64,000 nucleotides of DNA from Parafrankia irregularis (GCF_001536285.1 NZ_FAOZ01000020.1:62001-126000); one strand, 5' to 3'; counted from the stretch's first letter, positions 8,957-18,167 are shown. Notes: a model not told the origin generated them from the letters alone. Program-made: numbers and translations.

Positions 8957-8985
8957 AAGCTAGGCCATCCATCTCACCTTGTCAA
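8957..8985 (-). promoter_or_regulatory. sigma-70-like promoter upstream of the ROK gene
   Basis: On the minus strand TTGACA (8980-8985) is followed by a 17-bp spacer and TAGCTT (8957-8962). The consensus -35 with ideal spacing is unusual in a 72 % GC window. It points to the ROK gene with a leader of about 200 nt. Confidence 0.5.
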
Positions 8986-9026
8986 CAAGCTCGGTGTAGA
9001 TATGGGTAAATCTCCGGGGTGTGCGG

Positions 9027-9911
9027 TCAGCCCCGCGCCGGTGCCAGCGGCGCCGTACCCAGGCCCGCGACCGGTCCGTCCGCGGGGGGAGCGCCGGCCC
9101 GCCGGCGGTAGGACGACGGCTTCTCCCCGCAGTGCTGGGCGAAGGCCCGCGCGAACGCGCTCGGGTTCTCGAAGCCCACGGCCGTGGACACCTCGAGCAC
9201 CGACAGGTCCGGGTTCGCCAGCAGCGCCATCGAACGCAACAGCCTCGCCTGCAGGACGTAGTGCCGCCACGACATGCCGAGCGTGGCCTGGAACTGCCGG
9301 CGCAACGTCCGCTCCGACACGCCGACGGCACGGCTGACCGCGCCGACGGAGGCGGAGTCGAGATGCGTCTGGGTGTAGGCGATCGCTGCCGCGACGACTG
9401 GGTCGGACGTCGTGGGCAGGCTCAGCGGAGCCTCATGGTCCAGCGCCTCCGCGACGAGATGGCCGAGGGTCCGGAAGAACCCCTGCGCCACCGGGTCGTC
9501 GCCAGCACGGGCGATCGGCCAGCGCAACGCATAGATCATCATCTCGCGGATGAGTGGCGGCACGGCGATGATGCGCGCACGGTCACCCGGCCGCGGGACG
9601 AGCCCGGGGTCGAACACGACGGAGATGGTCCGGGCGGCCGGGTTGAGCGTCGCCTGATGTTCCAGGCCCGCGGGAATCCAGGCGGCCTGCTGCGGCGGGA
9701 GCAGATAGTGTGCGCTCTCCGTCTCCACCTCGACGACGCCGGCGACGGCGTACTCGATCTGGTGCATGCTGTGCGAATGCCAGCCGGTTACCAGGGCGGT
9801 GCCGTCGTGCAGGTAGCTGCCGGCGAGCGCGTGGCCCCCTCGGCGCATGTCGATGACGCCGATCCTGGCCGGTTCAGCAGCTCTGTCAGCCGAATAGACG
9901 GTAGCGGCCAC
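9027..9911 (-). CDS. AraC-family regulator with cupin sensor
   Basis: The C-terminal third carries two AraC helix-turn-helix units (VGAVSRAVGVSERTLRRQFQ and LSVLEVSTAVGFENPSAFARAFAQ, then KPSSYRR). The N-terminal half has a small cupin-type sensor (GWHSHSMHQIEYAVAG, PPQQAAWIPAGLEHQ), as in the AraC_binding_2 group. The start is uncertain: a GTG at 9911 keeps the conserved IGVIDMRRG region, an ATG exists at 9848 and a longer frame runs to a GTG at 10031, with no good RBS before any of them. The ligand is unknown. It is divergent from the TetR gene. Confidence 0.82.
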   Translation of the reverse strand: MAATVYSADRAAEPARIGVIDMRRGGHALAGSYLHDGTALVTGWHSHSMHQIEYAVAGVVEVETESAHYLLPPQQAAWIPAGLEHQATLNPAARTISVVFDPGLVPRPGDRARIIAVPPLIREMMIYALRWPIARAGDDPVAQGFFRTLGHLVAEALDHEAPLSLPTTSDPVVAAAIAYTQTHLDSASVGAVSRAVGVSERTLRRQFQATLGMSWRHYVLQARLLRSMALLANPDLSVLEVSTAVGFENPSAFARAFAQHCGEKPSSYRRRAGAPPADGPVAGLGTAPLAPARG

Positions 9912-10234
9912 CCGGGTAAGAATAGGCGACCCGAGCCGGTGGCGAAGGCCGAATTCCAGGCCACGCGGGCCTGCCGGGCCCGCCAGGCCGGCACCCTGGG
10001 CCGGCCGAAGTCCGTCGGCCACCCACGGCACAGATCAACACCGGGCCCTTTCCATCGTCGACTCGGGCCGGCGACATCCCTGATCATGTAGCGGGAGCTG
10101 GAAGAGGCTCACTATGCTGGGCGGATGCCTGGCCTGCCAGCATCCAGAAATCAAGCGATCAGGCATCGCGTTCGGTGCGTCCGGCGGATCGGAGCGCGCC
10201 CGGCACCTTCGACGGACGCGTGCGGATCGCCGGC
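9912..10234. other. gap between divergent AraC and TetR genes
   Basis: About 320 bp between the two divergent regulator genes. I see no clear palindrome, promoter consensus or additional gene; part may encode the N-terminus of the AraC protein if an upstream start is used. Confidence 0.4.
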
Positions 10235-10828
10235 ATGAGTTCAGGACAACGCCGCCAGGGGAGCGAGGAGTCCGGGACCCGTACCGCCCTGCTCGACGCG
10301 ACTGCCCAGATCATGCTGGAAGAGGGGTACGCCGCCGTCAGCTCCCGGCGGGTCGCGGCCCAGGCCGGGATCAAGCCCGCCCTCGTGCATTACTACTTCC
10401 GGTCGATGGACGATCTCTTTCTGGCCGTGTTCCGGCGCGGTGCGGAGGCGAACCTGGCTCGGCAGCAGGCGGCCCTGCGCGAGCCGCGCCACCTGTGGGC
10501 CCTGTGGGAGATCGACATCGATCCGCGTGGGACCGCGCTGCTCACCGAGTTCATGGCACTCGCCAACCATCGCAAGGCCATCCGCGCGGAGATCGCGGCC
10601 TACGCGGAGCGGTTCCGCGAGACGGAACGCGCCGCGCTGGCAGCGGCCCTCGAGGCTCGGGGCGGCGCGCCGGCCGAGATCGACCCGCTGGTGGCGACCC
10701 TCTTCATGACGGGCATATCGCGCATTCTGGTCATGGAGCGTGCACTGGGAATCACCATGGGCCACCAGGAGACCCTGGAGCTGGTGAACCTGTGGCTGGA
10801 GGCGCTGGATCCGGCCGAGGAGCACTGA
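10235..10828 (+). CDS. TetR-family regulator
   Basis: 197 aa from the ATG at 10235 (MSSGQRR), preferred over the longer frame from 10175 whose first 20 residues look non-coding. The N-terminal HTH is typical: RTALLDATAQIMLEEGYAAVSS, RRVAAQAGIKPALVHYYFRS, DDLFLAVFRR. The C-terminal ligand domain is helical and anonymous. No obvious target lies beside it; it faces the membrane glycosyltransferase gene tail to tail, and their 3' ends overlap by about 77 bp. Confidence 0.88.
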   Translation: MSSGQRRQGSEESGTRTALLDATAQIMLEEGYAAVSSRRVAAQAGIKPALVHYYFRSMDDLFLAVFRRGAEANLARQQAALREPRHLWALWEIDIDPRGTALLTEFMALANHRKAIRAEIAAYAERFRETERAALAAALEARGGAPAEIDPLVATLFMTGISRILVMERALGITMGHQETLELVNLWLEALDPAEEH

Positions 10829-12425
10829 CCGGGCCCTGCCCGCCGTCCCGGCGCTCCTGACCGCGGCCCCGGCGCTCCTGACCGCGGCCCCGGCGCTCCT
10901 GACGGTCCCGGCGCTCCTGACGGAAGCGGAGCACGGTGGTCAGGGCCAGTGCCACGGCCGCGCCGAGGAACGGGAAGGACGGCGGGACGTAGCGGTAGTC
11001 GAAGCCCGCGGTGGCCGGCGGCAGCAGCAGCGCGAGCAGCGCGACCCCGGCCAGCAGCAGAAGTGGCGCGCGCCTGGTCCGATCGCGGACCGACAGGACC
11101 AGGCCGGCGAACGCGGCCAGCAGCGCGATACCGATCGCCGGCGCGGGCACCCGGACGTCACGCTGATACGAGACCAGCCAGCCGGCGGCCGGGGAATGCA
11201 CCGTGGTGGCGAATTCGCCGCCCTCGAAGGCGCGCATGTCGGCTGCCTCGCGGTCCTTGCCCTGCAGGGGAATCGTCGCGGAGGCGAAGAGGTACCGCTG
11301 GGCCACCATCCGGCTCGGATAGTCCGCCAGACGTGATTCGAAGGTGCGCCTGAAGTCGTGGGCGACGGTGCGAAGGTAGTCCAGCGGCTGCCGGGTGATC
11401 GCCGCGGTGGCGAACTGGCGCGCCAGTTCCTCCTTCTCCGGGCTGAAGGTCTCCCCGGGGACGTCGAACAGCGGTGTGTCGCCGTGCCAGATGTAGTTCG
11501 ACGGCTGCTGCCGCTCGCCCACCGGCTCGGCCGGGCAGAGAACCCGTAGTTCCTCCGGCGGGTCGATCACGGCGCAGTCGGCGAACGTCGCCGTCCGGGA
11601 GTAGAGGAAGATCCCGGTGCTGCCCGAGATCGCGAATGTTCCGTGCTCGGCCTTGTACCAGCCGCTGTAGGCGGCCAGCGGCAGTGTCAGGGCCACCGCG
11701 AAGACGCCGACGGACCGCCAGCCGGGCCATCTGGCCACCAGCCACAGCGCCGCGACCAGCGCCAGAGGCAGGCCGACGGACCTGGTCACCGAGGCGGCGC
11801 TCAGCGCGAGGCCGGCGCCGAGCGCTCCCAGCACACCCACCCGGCGGTTCCAGAGCAGGCACATGACGGCGCCGAACAACAGCGCGGTGAAAAGCGTCTC
11901 GGACAGCACCATGTGTTCCAGCGCGATCTGGTAGGCATCGAACAGCTGCGGCACGGCACCGCCTGCGGCGAGCCAGGCCGGGCTGCGCAGCCGCAGCAGC
12001 AGCAGGTAGATTCCGACCCCGACGGCAAGCCCGATCAGATGCTGAGCCAGCACCACCAGCTCAAAGCTGTGAAACGGGAGAAAAGCCCGCAGGAACATGC
12101 TGTAACCAGCTGGCCGGACGACATAGGGCTCGGGGCGCAGCGCCACGCCGACATAGTCGTAGCTGTCGTTGAACCATAGCGCTGGTCGATATCCGAAAAC
12201 CGCGGCCAACCGCACGGCGAGAGCACCGAGAAAGAGCGCCACAAACAGGCAGTGCCACCAGCCGCCGGTGCGGCCCCAGACACCCTTTGACGCGCCCCCG
12301 CGGCGCACCGCGCGGTGCTTTGGACGGTGGGTGGGGGCGTGCCCGGGCACGGTCCGGAGCGTAGCGTTCCCGGCCGAAGACAGCAAATCCGGGCGAGACT
12401 GCCACCAACCGACACCGACTACCAT
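10752..12425 (-). CDS. polytopic membrane protein, GT39/ArnT-like glycosyltransferase fold
   Basis: 557 aa with about ten membrane helices. The motif WFNDSYDYVGVA right after the first helix matches the acidic-pair loop of lipid-carrier-dependent GT-C glycosyltransferases. Further segments (RPAGYSMFLRAFLPF, LSETLFTALLFGAV, PLALVAALWLVARWPGW) also match that fold, and a soluble loop (about 270-410) precedes the last helices. The donor would be a polyprenyl-phosphate sugar and the acceptor is unknown. The C-terminal tail is a tandem RQERRGRGQ-type repeat encoded by a 21-bp DNA repeat. The last 77 bp overlap the TetR gene on the other strand, so the tail may be a recent repeat-driven extension. 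The start is taken at 12425. Confidence 0.75.
   Translation of the reverse strand: MVVGVGWWQSRPDLLSSAGNATLRTVPGHAPTHRPKHRAVRRGGASKGVWGRTGGWWHCLFVALFLGALAVRLAAVFGYRPALWFNDSYDYVGVALRPEPYVVRPAGYSMFLRAFLPFHSFELVVLAQHLIGLAVGVGIYLLLLRLRSPAWLAAGGAVPQLFDAYQIALEHMVLSETLFTALLFGAVMCLLWNRRVGVLGALGAGLALSAASVTRSVGLPLALVAALWLVARWPGWRSVGVFAVALTLPLAAYSGWYKAEHGTFAISGSTGIFLYSRTATFADCAVIDPPEELRVLCPAEPVGERQQPSNYIWHGDTPLFDVPGETFSPEKEELARQFATAAITRQPLDYLRTVAHDFRRTFESRLADYPSRMVAQRYLFASATIPLQGKDREAADMRAFEGGEFATTVHSPAAGWLVSYQRDVRVPAPAIGIALLAAFAGLVLSVRDRTRRAPLLLLAGVALLALLLPPATAGFDYRYVPPSFPFLGAAVALALTTVLRFRQERRDRQERRGRGQERRGRGQERRDGGQGPVSAPRPDPAPPATGSPAPGSPGGPW
10844..10922 (-). repeat. 21-bp tandem repeat encoding a charged C-terminal tail
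   Basis: Four imperfect copies of a unit with core CCCGGCGCTCCTGACCG (plus strand) run head to tail just beyond the TetR stop. They encode the RQERRGRGQ repeats at the end of the membrane glycosyltransferase-like protein. Confidence 0.7.
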
Positions 12426-12715
12426 CAGCTACCCGGCCCAGCACGCTCCGTTTTGCACGGTTCCACACCGTTGTGCGCCGTTGCGCACCCGAGGTATCGG
12501 CTCCACACCCGAGGCACCAGCCCGGAGCGAGCGCGCTGGACACCCGACGACCGCCCCCCAGGCATGAAACGTGTCGCGCGACCAGACCACGCCAGGCATC
12601 GGACAGATGACGGATCAGCTGGCGAGGATTGGGCCCCGGATCGGGCGAACCAACGGCGCGTGAACATTTTCGGACCGCGCCACCCCTTTCCCGGGCGGCC
12701 AATAAAAACCCTCCC

Positions 12716-14227
12716 ATGACCCAACTCAACCGACGCACCGTCATCCTCGGCGGGATGGCGGGAGTGGGAACTGCGCTGGCGGGCGTCTCGATCGCCCGGG
12801 CCGCGTCCTACCCCTTCACTCTCGGTGTCGCCTCCGGCGAGCCCACCGCGGACGGATTCGTTCTGTGGACCCGCCTCGCGCCCAGTCCTCTCAACGCGGA
12901 CGGACTCGGCGGAATGTCGAGCGCCAATGTCACCGTGGAGTGGCAGGTGGCGACCGACCAGTACTTCACCACGCTCGCCGCCAGCGGATCGACGACCGCC
13001 GTCCAGGCCTGGGCGCACAGCGTCCACGTCGAGGTCAGCGGCCTGCAGCCGAACAGCGAGTACTGGTACCGGTTCCGCGCGTCGGGCCAGATCTCCCCGG
13101 TGGGCCGCGCCCGCACCGCGCCGGCCGTCGGCACCAGCCCCACCCTGAAGATGCTGTTCGCCTCCTGCTCGCACTACGAGGCCGGCTACTTCACCGCCTA
13201 CCGCCGGATGGCCGAGGAGACCCCGGACCTGATCCTGCACCTCGGCGACTACATCTACGAGGGTGGCGCCGGCAGCTCCGGCGTGCGCACGCACCAGCCG
13301 AGCGCGGAGATCACCTCCCTGGCGAACTACCGGGTGCGGCACGCCCTTTACAAGACGGACGTCGATCTGCAGGCCGCGCATGCCGTCGCACCCTGGATCC
13401 CGGTGTGGGACGACCACGAGGTCGAGAACAACTACGCGAACCTCGTCCGGGAGAACTCCACCCCCGCCGGGGACTTCACGGCCCGGCGGGCCGCCGCGTA
13501 CAAGGCGTACTACGAGCACATGCCGCTGCGCTCGGCGCAGATCCCCGTCAGCCAGAACATGCAGCTCTACCGGCGGCTGCGCTGGGGCAGCCTGGCCACC
13601 TTCCACATGCTCGACACCCGGCAGTACCGCGACGACCAGGCCTGCGGCGACGGCACGCAGGTCTGCGCGGACGCCGATCTCGCGAGCCGCACGCTGACCG
13701 GGGCCGCGCAGGAGACCTGGCTGCTCGACGGCCTCGGCCAGCACCTCGGCACCTGGGACATCATCGGCCAGCAGGTCTTCTTCGCGCAGCGGCTGAGCTC
13801 CGCCGCCGGCGCGAAGAGCATGGACGCCTGGGACGGCTACACCGCCAACCGCGGCCGCATCCAGGCCGGCTGGCAGGCCACCGGCAACGACAGCGTCGTC
13901 GTGCTCACCGGGGACGTCCACCAGCACTGGGCCTCGAACATCATGGACAACTACACGACGCAGAACCAGGTGATCGGCACCGAGCTGGTGACCACCTCGA
14001 TCACCTCCGGCGGTGACGGCACCGGCGCCGGAACCGGCCTGTCCACCCTGAACCCGCACGTGAAGTTCAACTGGAACCGCCGCGGCTACGTACGCACCGT
14101 CACCACCCCCGCCCAGATGACGGTGGACTTCCGCGTGCTCAACCAGGTCACCGTGCGTGGCCTGGCGGTCAGCACGGCGCAGAGCTACGTGATCCAGGCC
14201 GGGAACCCCGGCCTCCAGACGGTCTGA
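12716..14227 (+). CDS. phoD: alkaline phosphatase D (PhoD), Tat-exported
   Basis: 503 aa from the ATG at 12716. A Tat signal (NRRTVILGG, then a hydrophobic stretch to ARAAS) is followed by the PhoD N-terminal Ig-like domain (FTLGVASGEPTADGFVLWTRLAP) and the metallophosphoesterase domain. Metal-ligand motifs are FASCSHYEAGYF, LHLGDYIYEG, WDDHEVENNY, MLDTRQYRDDQAC and the late GDVHQHW. PhoD enzymes are secreted Ca/Fe phosphomono- and diesterases induced by phosphate limitation. No ribosome binding site is obvious before this ATG, so the frame back to 12629 cannot be fully excluded, but only this start puts the RR motif at residues 6-7. No clear Pho box was seen. Confidence 0.93.
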   Translation: MTQLNRRTVILGGMAGVGTALAGVSIARAASYPFTLGVASGEPTADGFVLWTRLAPSPLNADGLGGMSSANVTVEWQVATDQYFTTLAASGSTTAVQAWAHSVHVEVSGLQPNSEYWYRFRASGQISPVGRARTAPAVGTSPTLKMLFASCSHYEAGYFTAYRRMAEETPDLILHLGDYIYEGGAGSSGVRTHQPSAEITSLANYRVRHALYKTDVDLQAAHAVAPWIPVWDDHEVENNYANLVRENSTPAGDFTARRAAAYKAYYEHMPLRSAQIPVSQNMQLYRRLRWGSLATFHMLDTRQYRDDQACGDGTQVCADADLASRTLTGAAQETWLLDGLGQHLGTWDIIGQQVFFAQRLSSAAGAKSMDAWDGYTANRGRIQAGWQATGNDSVVVLTGDVHQHWASNIMDNYTTQNQVIGTELVTTSITSGGDGTGAGTGLSTLNPHVKFNWNRRGYVRTVTTPAQMTVDFRVLNQVTVRGLAVSTAQSYVIQAGNPGLQTV

Positions 14228-14238
14228 AGGGGGCAGCG

Positions 14239-15489
14239 ATGCACAGGCGCAACAGGCGCATCACCCGTGTCGCGGTCATCGGCACCGCGGCGACGGCCGC
14301 CCTCGCCGGCATGCTCGCCGGACCGCTGGCCGGCACCGCGCTCGCGGACGGAACCACGACGGCCGACGTCACCTGGACGGTCGCCAACACCGATGCCACC
14401 GGGGACCAGGACAACGCGGAGGTGTCCGCGACCCGCAACGGCTACACGGCTGTCGTCTGGGAGGACGACCGCGACACGACCGCCCCCGAGGACACCCTGC
14501 ACACCGAGGTCTACCTCCGTCTCTACAAGGACGGGACGTCCCTGTACGAGAAGCAGCTGTCGACGGGTGGCAGCGGGAACTGGCGGCACGTCCAGCCCGA
14601 CGTCGCCCTGCACGACGACGGCACCGCGGTGGTCATCTGGGCGGAGGACCCGGACGGCAACGGCTACTACAACATCGCGGTGCGCGCGGTGAACACCGCC
14701 GGCACGGTGACCGGATCGGCGCAGGCGAACGCCGACTCCACCGGGCAGCAGCTCAACGCGCACGTCGCCGCGGACCCGGACACCGCCGGCTTCGCGGTCG
14801 CCTTCGAGGACGTCCAGACCGGCACGGAACCGACGGTGCGCCTGTCCGGCTTCGCGTCGATCTCGTCCAAGACCTACGAGGTCCAGGTGAACACGGCCGG
14901 CGGCACCCACCACCGGCCGGACGTCGCCCAGGACGCCGCGGGCAACGCGATCGTGGTCTGGGACGAGGACGGCGACGGCAACGGCGCGTTCAACGTCGGG
15001 CGCAAGGTGTTCACGCCGTCGGGCGGGGTGAAGGTCGCCCAGACCATCGCCAATGTGGCGACCGCCGGGGACCAGGACCACCCGTCGGTGGCGGCGAACT
15101 TCAACGGTGACTACGTCGTCGCCTGGGAGACCGACCAGAACGGCACCGCGCAGGTCGGTGCCCGGTCGTTCAGCGCGGCGAACGTGGCGGGCCCGGAGGT
15201 CATCCTGCCCGGCGCGGACCCGCAGGCCGGCATCGACGACCAGCGGCGCGCCGTGGTCGCCTGGGCCCAGGGCGCCGACGTCTACGCCCAGGGCCTCAAC
15301 GTGGACGGCACCAGCACCGGCCGGCTCCCGCAGCTTCGGGTGCACACCACCATCGCCGGCAAGCAGGACGAGCCGGCGCTGGGCGTCAACGCGTGGGGCC
15401 AGATCGTGATCGCCTACACCGACGACCACGACGGCAACACCTTCGACCAGGTGTACCTGGGCACCGGGCTGGTCAACAGCACCTGGTAG
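14239..15489 (+). CDS. secreted repeat protein, probable beta-propeller
   Basis: 416 aa with a Sec signal ending near ALADG. The mature part is built from five or six repeats of about 45-60 residues. Each has a strand of the type AVVWEDDRD, AVVIWAEDPDGNG, IVVWDEDGDGNG, YVVAWETDQNG or IVIAYTDDHDGNT, preceded by a QPDVA, RPDVAQDA or HPSVAANF segment. The DxDGNG loops resemble calcium-binding turns, and the spacing suggests a propeller of four-stranded blades. It starts 11 bp after phoD with an AAGGGGG ribosome binding site, so the two are almost certainly co-transcribed. I do not recognise a named family. A surface ligand- or substrate-binding role beside the phosphatase is inference. Confidence 0.82.
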   Translation: MHRRNRRITRVAVIGTAATAALAGMLAGPLAGTALADGTTTADVTWTVANTDATGDQDNAEVSATRNGYTAVVWEDDRDTTAPEDTLHTEVYLRLYKDGTSLYEKQLSTGGSGNWRHVQPDVALHDDGTAVVIWAEDPDGNGYYNIAVRAVNTAGTVTGSAQANADSTGQQLNAHVAADPDTAGFAVAFEDVQTGTEPTVRLSGFASISSKTYEVQVNTAGGTHHRPDVAQDAAGNAIVVWDEDGDGNGAFNVGRKVFTPSGGVKVAQTIANVATAGDQDHPSVAANFNGDYVVAWETDQNGTAQVGARSFSAANVAGPEVILPGADPQAGIDDQRRAVVAWAQGADVYAQGLNVDGTSTGRLPQLRVHTTIAGKQDEPALGVNAWGQIVIAYTDDHDGNTFDQVYLGTGLVNSTW

Positions 15490-15527
15490 CGGCTGGCCGG
15501 GGCGATCAGCTCAGCCAGGCACGGTTC

Positions 15528-15564
15528 GGCTCCGGTGGGTCGTCGCGTACGGCCCACCGGAGCC
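15528..15564. terminator. bidirectional terminator candidate
   Basis: Perfect 12-bp inverted repeat GGCTCCGGTGGG / CCCACCGGAGCC (15528-15539, 15553-15564) with a 13-nt loop, between the convergent ends of the secreted repeat protein and the LysR gene. Confidence 0.6.
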
Positions 15565-15573
15565 CGCACCACT

Positions 15574-15607
15574 GCTCGACCCGCATCACCGCTCGACCCG
15601 CATCACC
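15574..15607. repeat. 17-bp direct repeat, two perfect copies
   Basis: GCTCGACCCGCATCACC occurs at 15574-15590 and again at 15591-15607, with its second copy running into the 3' end of the LysR gene (stop at 15603). Confidence 0.75.
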
Positions 15608-16496
15608 GCTCAGTGGCGAAGGCCCGCCGGCAGTATCCGATCAACTCCCCGGCCGCGGGATTTCGCTCCGCGCGCCAGACCAGCGCGAGCACCGCCGGGA
15701 CCGTCATATCCGTGATCGTCACGGCGGTGAGCTGGGCGCGGTGCCCCGCGATCATCGATTCGGCCATGACCGCCACGGCGAGACCCCGGATGGCCAGCGC
15801 GGCCAGTGCGTCCGGCGCGCTGGCCTCCAGGGCGATCGTCGGCCGGATCTCCTGGGCCGCACAGTACTGGTCGATCATCGTTCGCAGGCCGGTACCGGCG
15901 GGCAGGCACACCAGCGGGTGTTCGCACACCTCGCGCAGCAGGGCACCTCCGCCCCGGCGGGCCAGCGGGTGCCCGGCGGGGACCGCCGCGACGAGACGGT
16001 CCCGCACGACCACACAGGCGTCGAGCCCGTCCGGCGCCGGCGCGGCGCCGGCCAGGCCGACCAGCGCCGCGTCCAGCGCCCCGGTGCGCGTCTGTTCGAT
16101 CAGATGGTCGGAACGGTCCTCCCGCACGGTCAGCTCGATCCCCGGACGCGCCTGATGGAAGGCTGCCAACGCGTCGAAGAGCGGCTCCAGGGTGCAGCCG
16201 GAGATCATGCCGAGGGCCAGCCGGCCGCGGACCAGGCCGGTCACCTCGCCGACCGTGTGGCCCACGGCGCTGGCCGCGGCCAGGGTGGCGCGGGCATGCT
16301 CCAGTGCGGCCCGGCCGGCCGCGGTGAGAGCGGTTACCCGCCCTGACCGGTCGAAGAGGTCAGCGCCAAGCTCCCGCTCGAGCTGCCGGATCTGCGCGCT
16401 CACCCCCGACTGGCTGATCCTCACCCGCTCGGCCGCGCGGGTGAAGCTCCGCTCCTCGGCGACGGCGACGAAGTACTCCAGCTGCCGCAACTCCAT
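15603..16496 (-). CDS. LysR-family regulator
   Basis: 297 aa from the ATG at 16496; a TTG two codons upstream extends the frame slightly. It has a typical winged HTH (MELRQLEYFVAVAEERSFTR, then AAERVRISQSGVSAQIRQLE) and a periplasmic-binding-like effector domain (LVRGRLALGMISGC, LDAALVGLAG, HPLVCLPAGTG). The gene is divergent from an MFS exporter, the classic layout in which a LysR protein controls its neighbour. A TTCTAG-ATC-CTAGAA palindrome sits 10-24 bp before its start codon. The effector is unknown; it may be a substrate of the exporter. Confidence 0.92.
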   Translation of the reverse strand: MELRQLEYFVAVAEERSFTRAAERVRISQSGVSAQIRQLERELGADLFDRSGRVTALTAAGRAALEHARATLAAASAVGHTVGEVTGLVRGRLALGMISGCTLEPLFDALAAFHQARPGIELTVREDRSDHLIEQTRTGALDAALVGLAGAAPAPDGLDACVVVRDRLVAAVPAGHPLARRGGGALLREVCEHPLVCLPAGTGLRTMIDQYCAAQEIRPTIALEASAPDALAALAIRGLAVAVMAESMIAGHRAQLTAVTITDMTVPAVLALVWRAERNPAAGELIGYCRRAFATER

Positions 16497-16505
16497 AACC
16501 AAGGA

Positions 16506-16520
16506 TTCTAGATCCTAGAA
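16506..16520. promoter_or_regulatory. LysR-type operator palindrome (T-N11-A)
   Basis: TTCTAGATCCTAGAA is a perfect 6+3+6 inverted repeat containing the T-N11-A core typical of LysR binding boxes. It lies in the 117-bp gap between the divergent lysR and MFS genes, close to the lysR start, where binding would block lysR and could activate the exporter. Confidence 0.6.
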
Positions 16521-16613
16521 GAAGCATCCGTTGGACTTCTGATTCCCAGCACGAGAACGTTACGGCCAGGGGCTCCGATCCCCGACTCGCCGACGAGGAA
16601 CGCAGGTACCGCC

Positions 16614-18167
16614 ATGCGCAAGTGGTTGCCGCTGCTGACAGTCTGTCTCGGAACGTTCATGCTGCTGATCGACGTCACGATCGTGAACGTCGCCCTGCCC
16701 GACCTCGTGAACGACCTCGGTGCCTCGCTCAGCGCGCTGCAGTGGGTCATCGACGCCTACGCGCTGTCCCTGGCGGCGCTGCTGCTCGGGGTCGGCTCGA
16801 TCGCCGACATCGTCGGGCATCGCCGGATGTACATCGCGGGGCTGGGGCTGTTCGCCGTCTCCTCCCTGTTCTGTGGCCTCGCGCCCGGGCCCGGCACCCT
16901 GGTCGCCGCACGCGCGGTCCAGGGTGTCGGTGCGGCGGCGATGTTCGCCACGACCTTCGCCCTGCTGAACAGCTCCTACACCGGGCGTGACCGCGGCACC
17001 GCCTACGGGGTCTGGGGGGCGGTGTCCGGCGCGTCCAGCGCGGTCGGGCCAATCCTCGGCGGGCTGCTCACCGAGGGCGTGTCCTGGCGCTGGATCTTCT
17101 TCGTGAACCTGCCGGTCAGCGTGATCGCGATCGGCCTCTGCCTGACAGCGCTGAGTGACACCCACCCGCCGCGGCGGGTCCGCGTCGATCTCGGTGGCAT
17201 CGCGACGTTCACCGGCGCGGCCGGCGCCCTGACCTACGCGCTCATCCGGGCGAACGAGGACGGCTGGTCCGACGCCGTGGTCTGGTCACTGCTCGCCGCA
17301 TCCGCCGTGCTGCTCGCCGGATTCGTCGCTGTCGAGGCCCGGGTACGCGAGCCGCTCTTCGACCTGGCGCTGCTGCGCGACCGGCGGTTCGTCGCGGTGC
17401 TGCTCACCGGCCTGCTGCTGACCTTCGCCGCCTTCGCGGCCTTCACCTACTCCTCCATCTGGCTGCAGTCGGTGCTGGGCATGGGCCCGCTCGGCGCCGG
17501 GCTCACCGGGATTCCGCTCTCGGTCGCCGCGTTCGCCGTGTCCGCCGGCCTCGGCCGCATCCTGCACGAACGGCGACCCGACCGGGTGATCTCCCTGGGT
17601 CTGCTGCTCATCGGCCTCGGCGCGCTGCTCGTCGCCGCGCTCGTCCACGGATCGGCACGTTGGCCGGCGCTGCTGCCCGGCTTCGCCGTCATCGGCCTCG
17701 GTGTCGGCCTGGTCATCCCGATTCTCGGCTCGGTGTCGATGTCCTTCGTTCCGCCGCAGCGTGGCGGCATGGCCGCCGGCGCGGTCAACACCGCCCGCCA
17801 GCTCGGCTACGCCATCGGGATCGCGGTGCTCGGCAACGTCTTCGCCGCACGCGCCCACACCATCCTGGCCGAGCGGGACGTCCCGGCCGCGGCACAGGTC
17901 GCGCACGCCGTCGCCGGTGGCGGAAGCCGCCAGCTTCTGGGTGCGAGCGAGCCCGCCGCGCGCCCGGCGCTGGACGGGGCCCTGCACGCGGCCTCCGTCG
18001 GCGCGCTCCAGATGACCTTCGTCGTCGCGGGCACCGTCGGCGTCGTCGCCAGCCTCGCCGTCGCCTACCTGATGCGTCCGCACGGCGGTGGTGGCGGCGC
18101 GGAGCCCGTCCCGGCTCAGGACCACGCAGCCGCGATCGGGCCCGCGGCGACGCCGGCCACGTCCTGA
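16614..18167 (+). CDS. MFS drug exporter, DHA2 (14-TMS) family
   Basis: 517 aa with 14 predicted helices. DHA2 signatures: motif near helix 1 (LIDVTIVNVALPDL), WVIDAYALSLAALLL, the A-like GSIADIVGHRRMY, motif C with GAVSGASSAVGPILGG, and SWRWIFFVNLPV. The family exports drugs, dyes or self-made antibiotics using the proton gradient. A GCAGG-type RBS precedes the ATG. The C-terminal tail is hydrophilic (Gly/Ala/Pro). The neighbour divergent LysR gene and the palindrome between them suggest inducible efflux. The substrate cannot be predicted. Confidence 0.92.
   Translation: MRKWLPLLTVCLGTFMLLIDVTIVNVALPDLVNDLGASLSALQWVIDAYALSLAALLLGVGSIADIVGHRRMYIAGLGLFAVSSLFCGLAPGPGTLVAARAVQGVGAAAMFATTFALLNSSYTGRDRGTAYGVWGAVSGASSAVGPILGGLLTEGVSWRWIFFVNLPVSVIAIGLCLTALSDTHPPRRVRVDLGGIATFTGAAGALTYALIRANEDGWSDAVVWSLLAASAVLLAGFVAVEARVREPLFDLALLRDRRFVAVLLTGLLLTFAAFAAFTYSSIWLQSVLGMGPLGAGLTGIPLSVAAFAVSAGLGRILHERRPDRVISLGLLLIGLGALLVAALVHGSARWPALLPGFAVIGLGVGLVIPILGSVSMSFVPPQRGGMAAGAVNTARQLGYAIGIAVLGNVFAARAHTILAERDVPAAAQVAHAVAGGGSRQLLGASEPAARPALDGALHAASVGALQMTFVVAGTVGVVASLAVAYLMRPHGGGGGAEPVPAQDHAAAIGPAATPATS

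Noticed and set aside
12425-14059. 544-codon open frame opposite phoD
   Set aside because: Antisense shadow of a gene with complete PhoD motifs; no family features, valine/glycine/arginine-biased.
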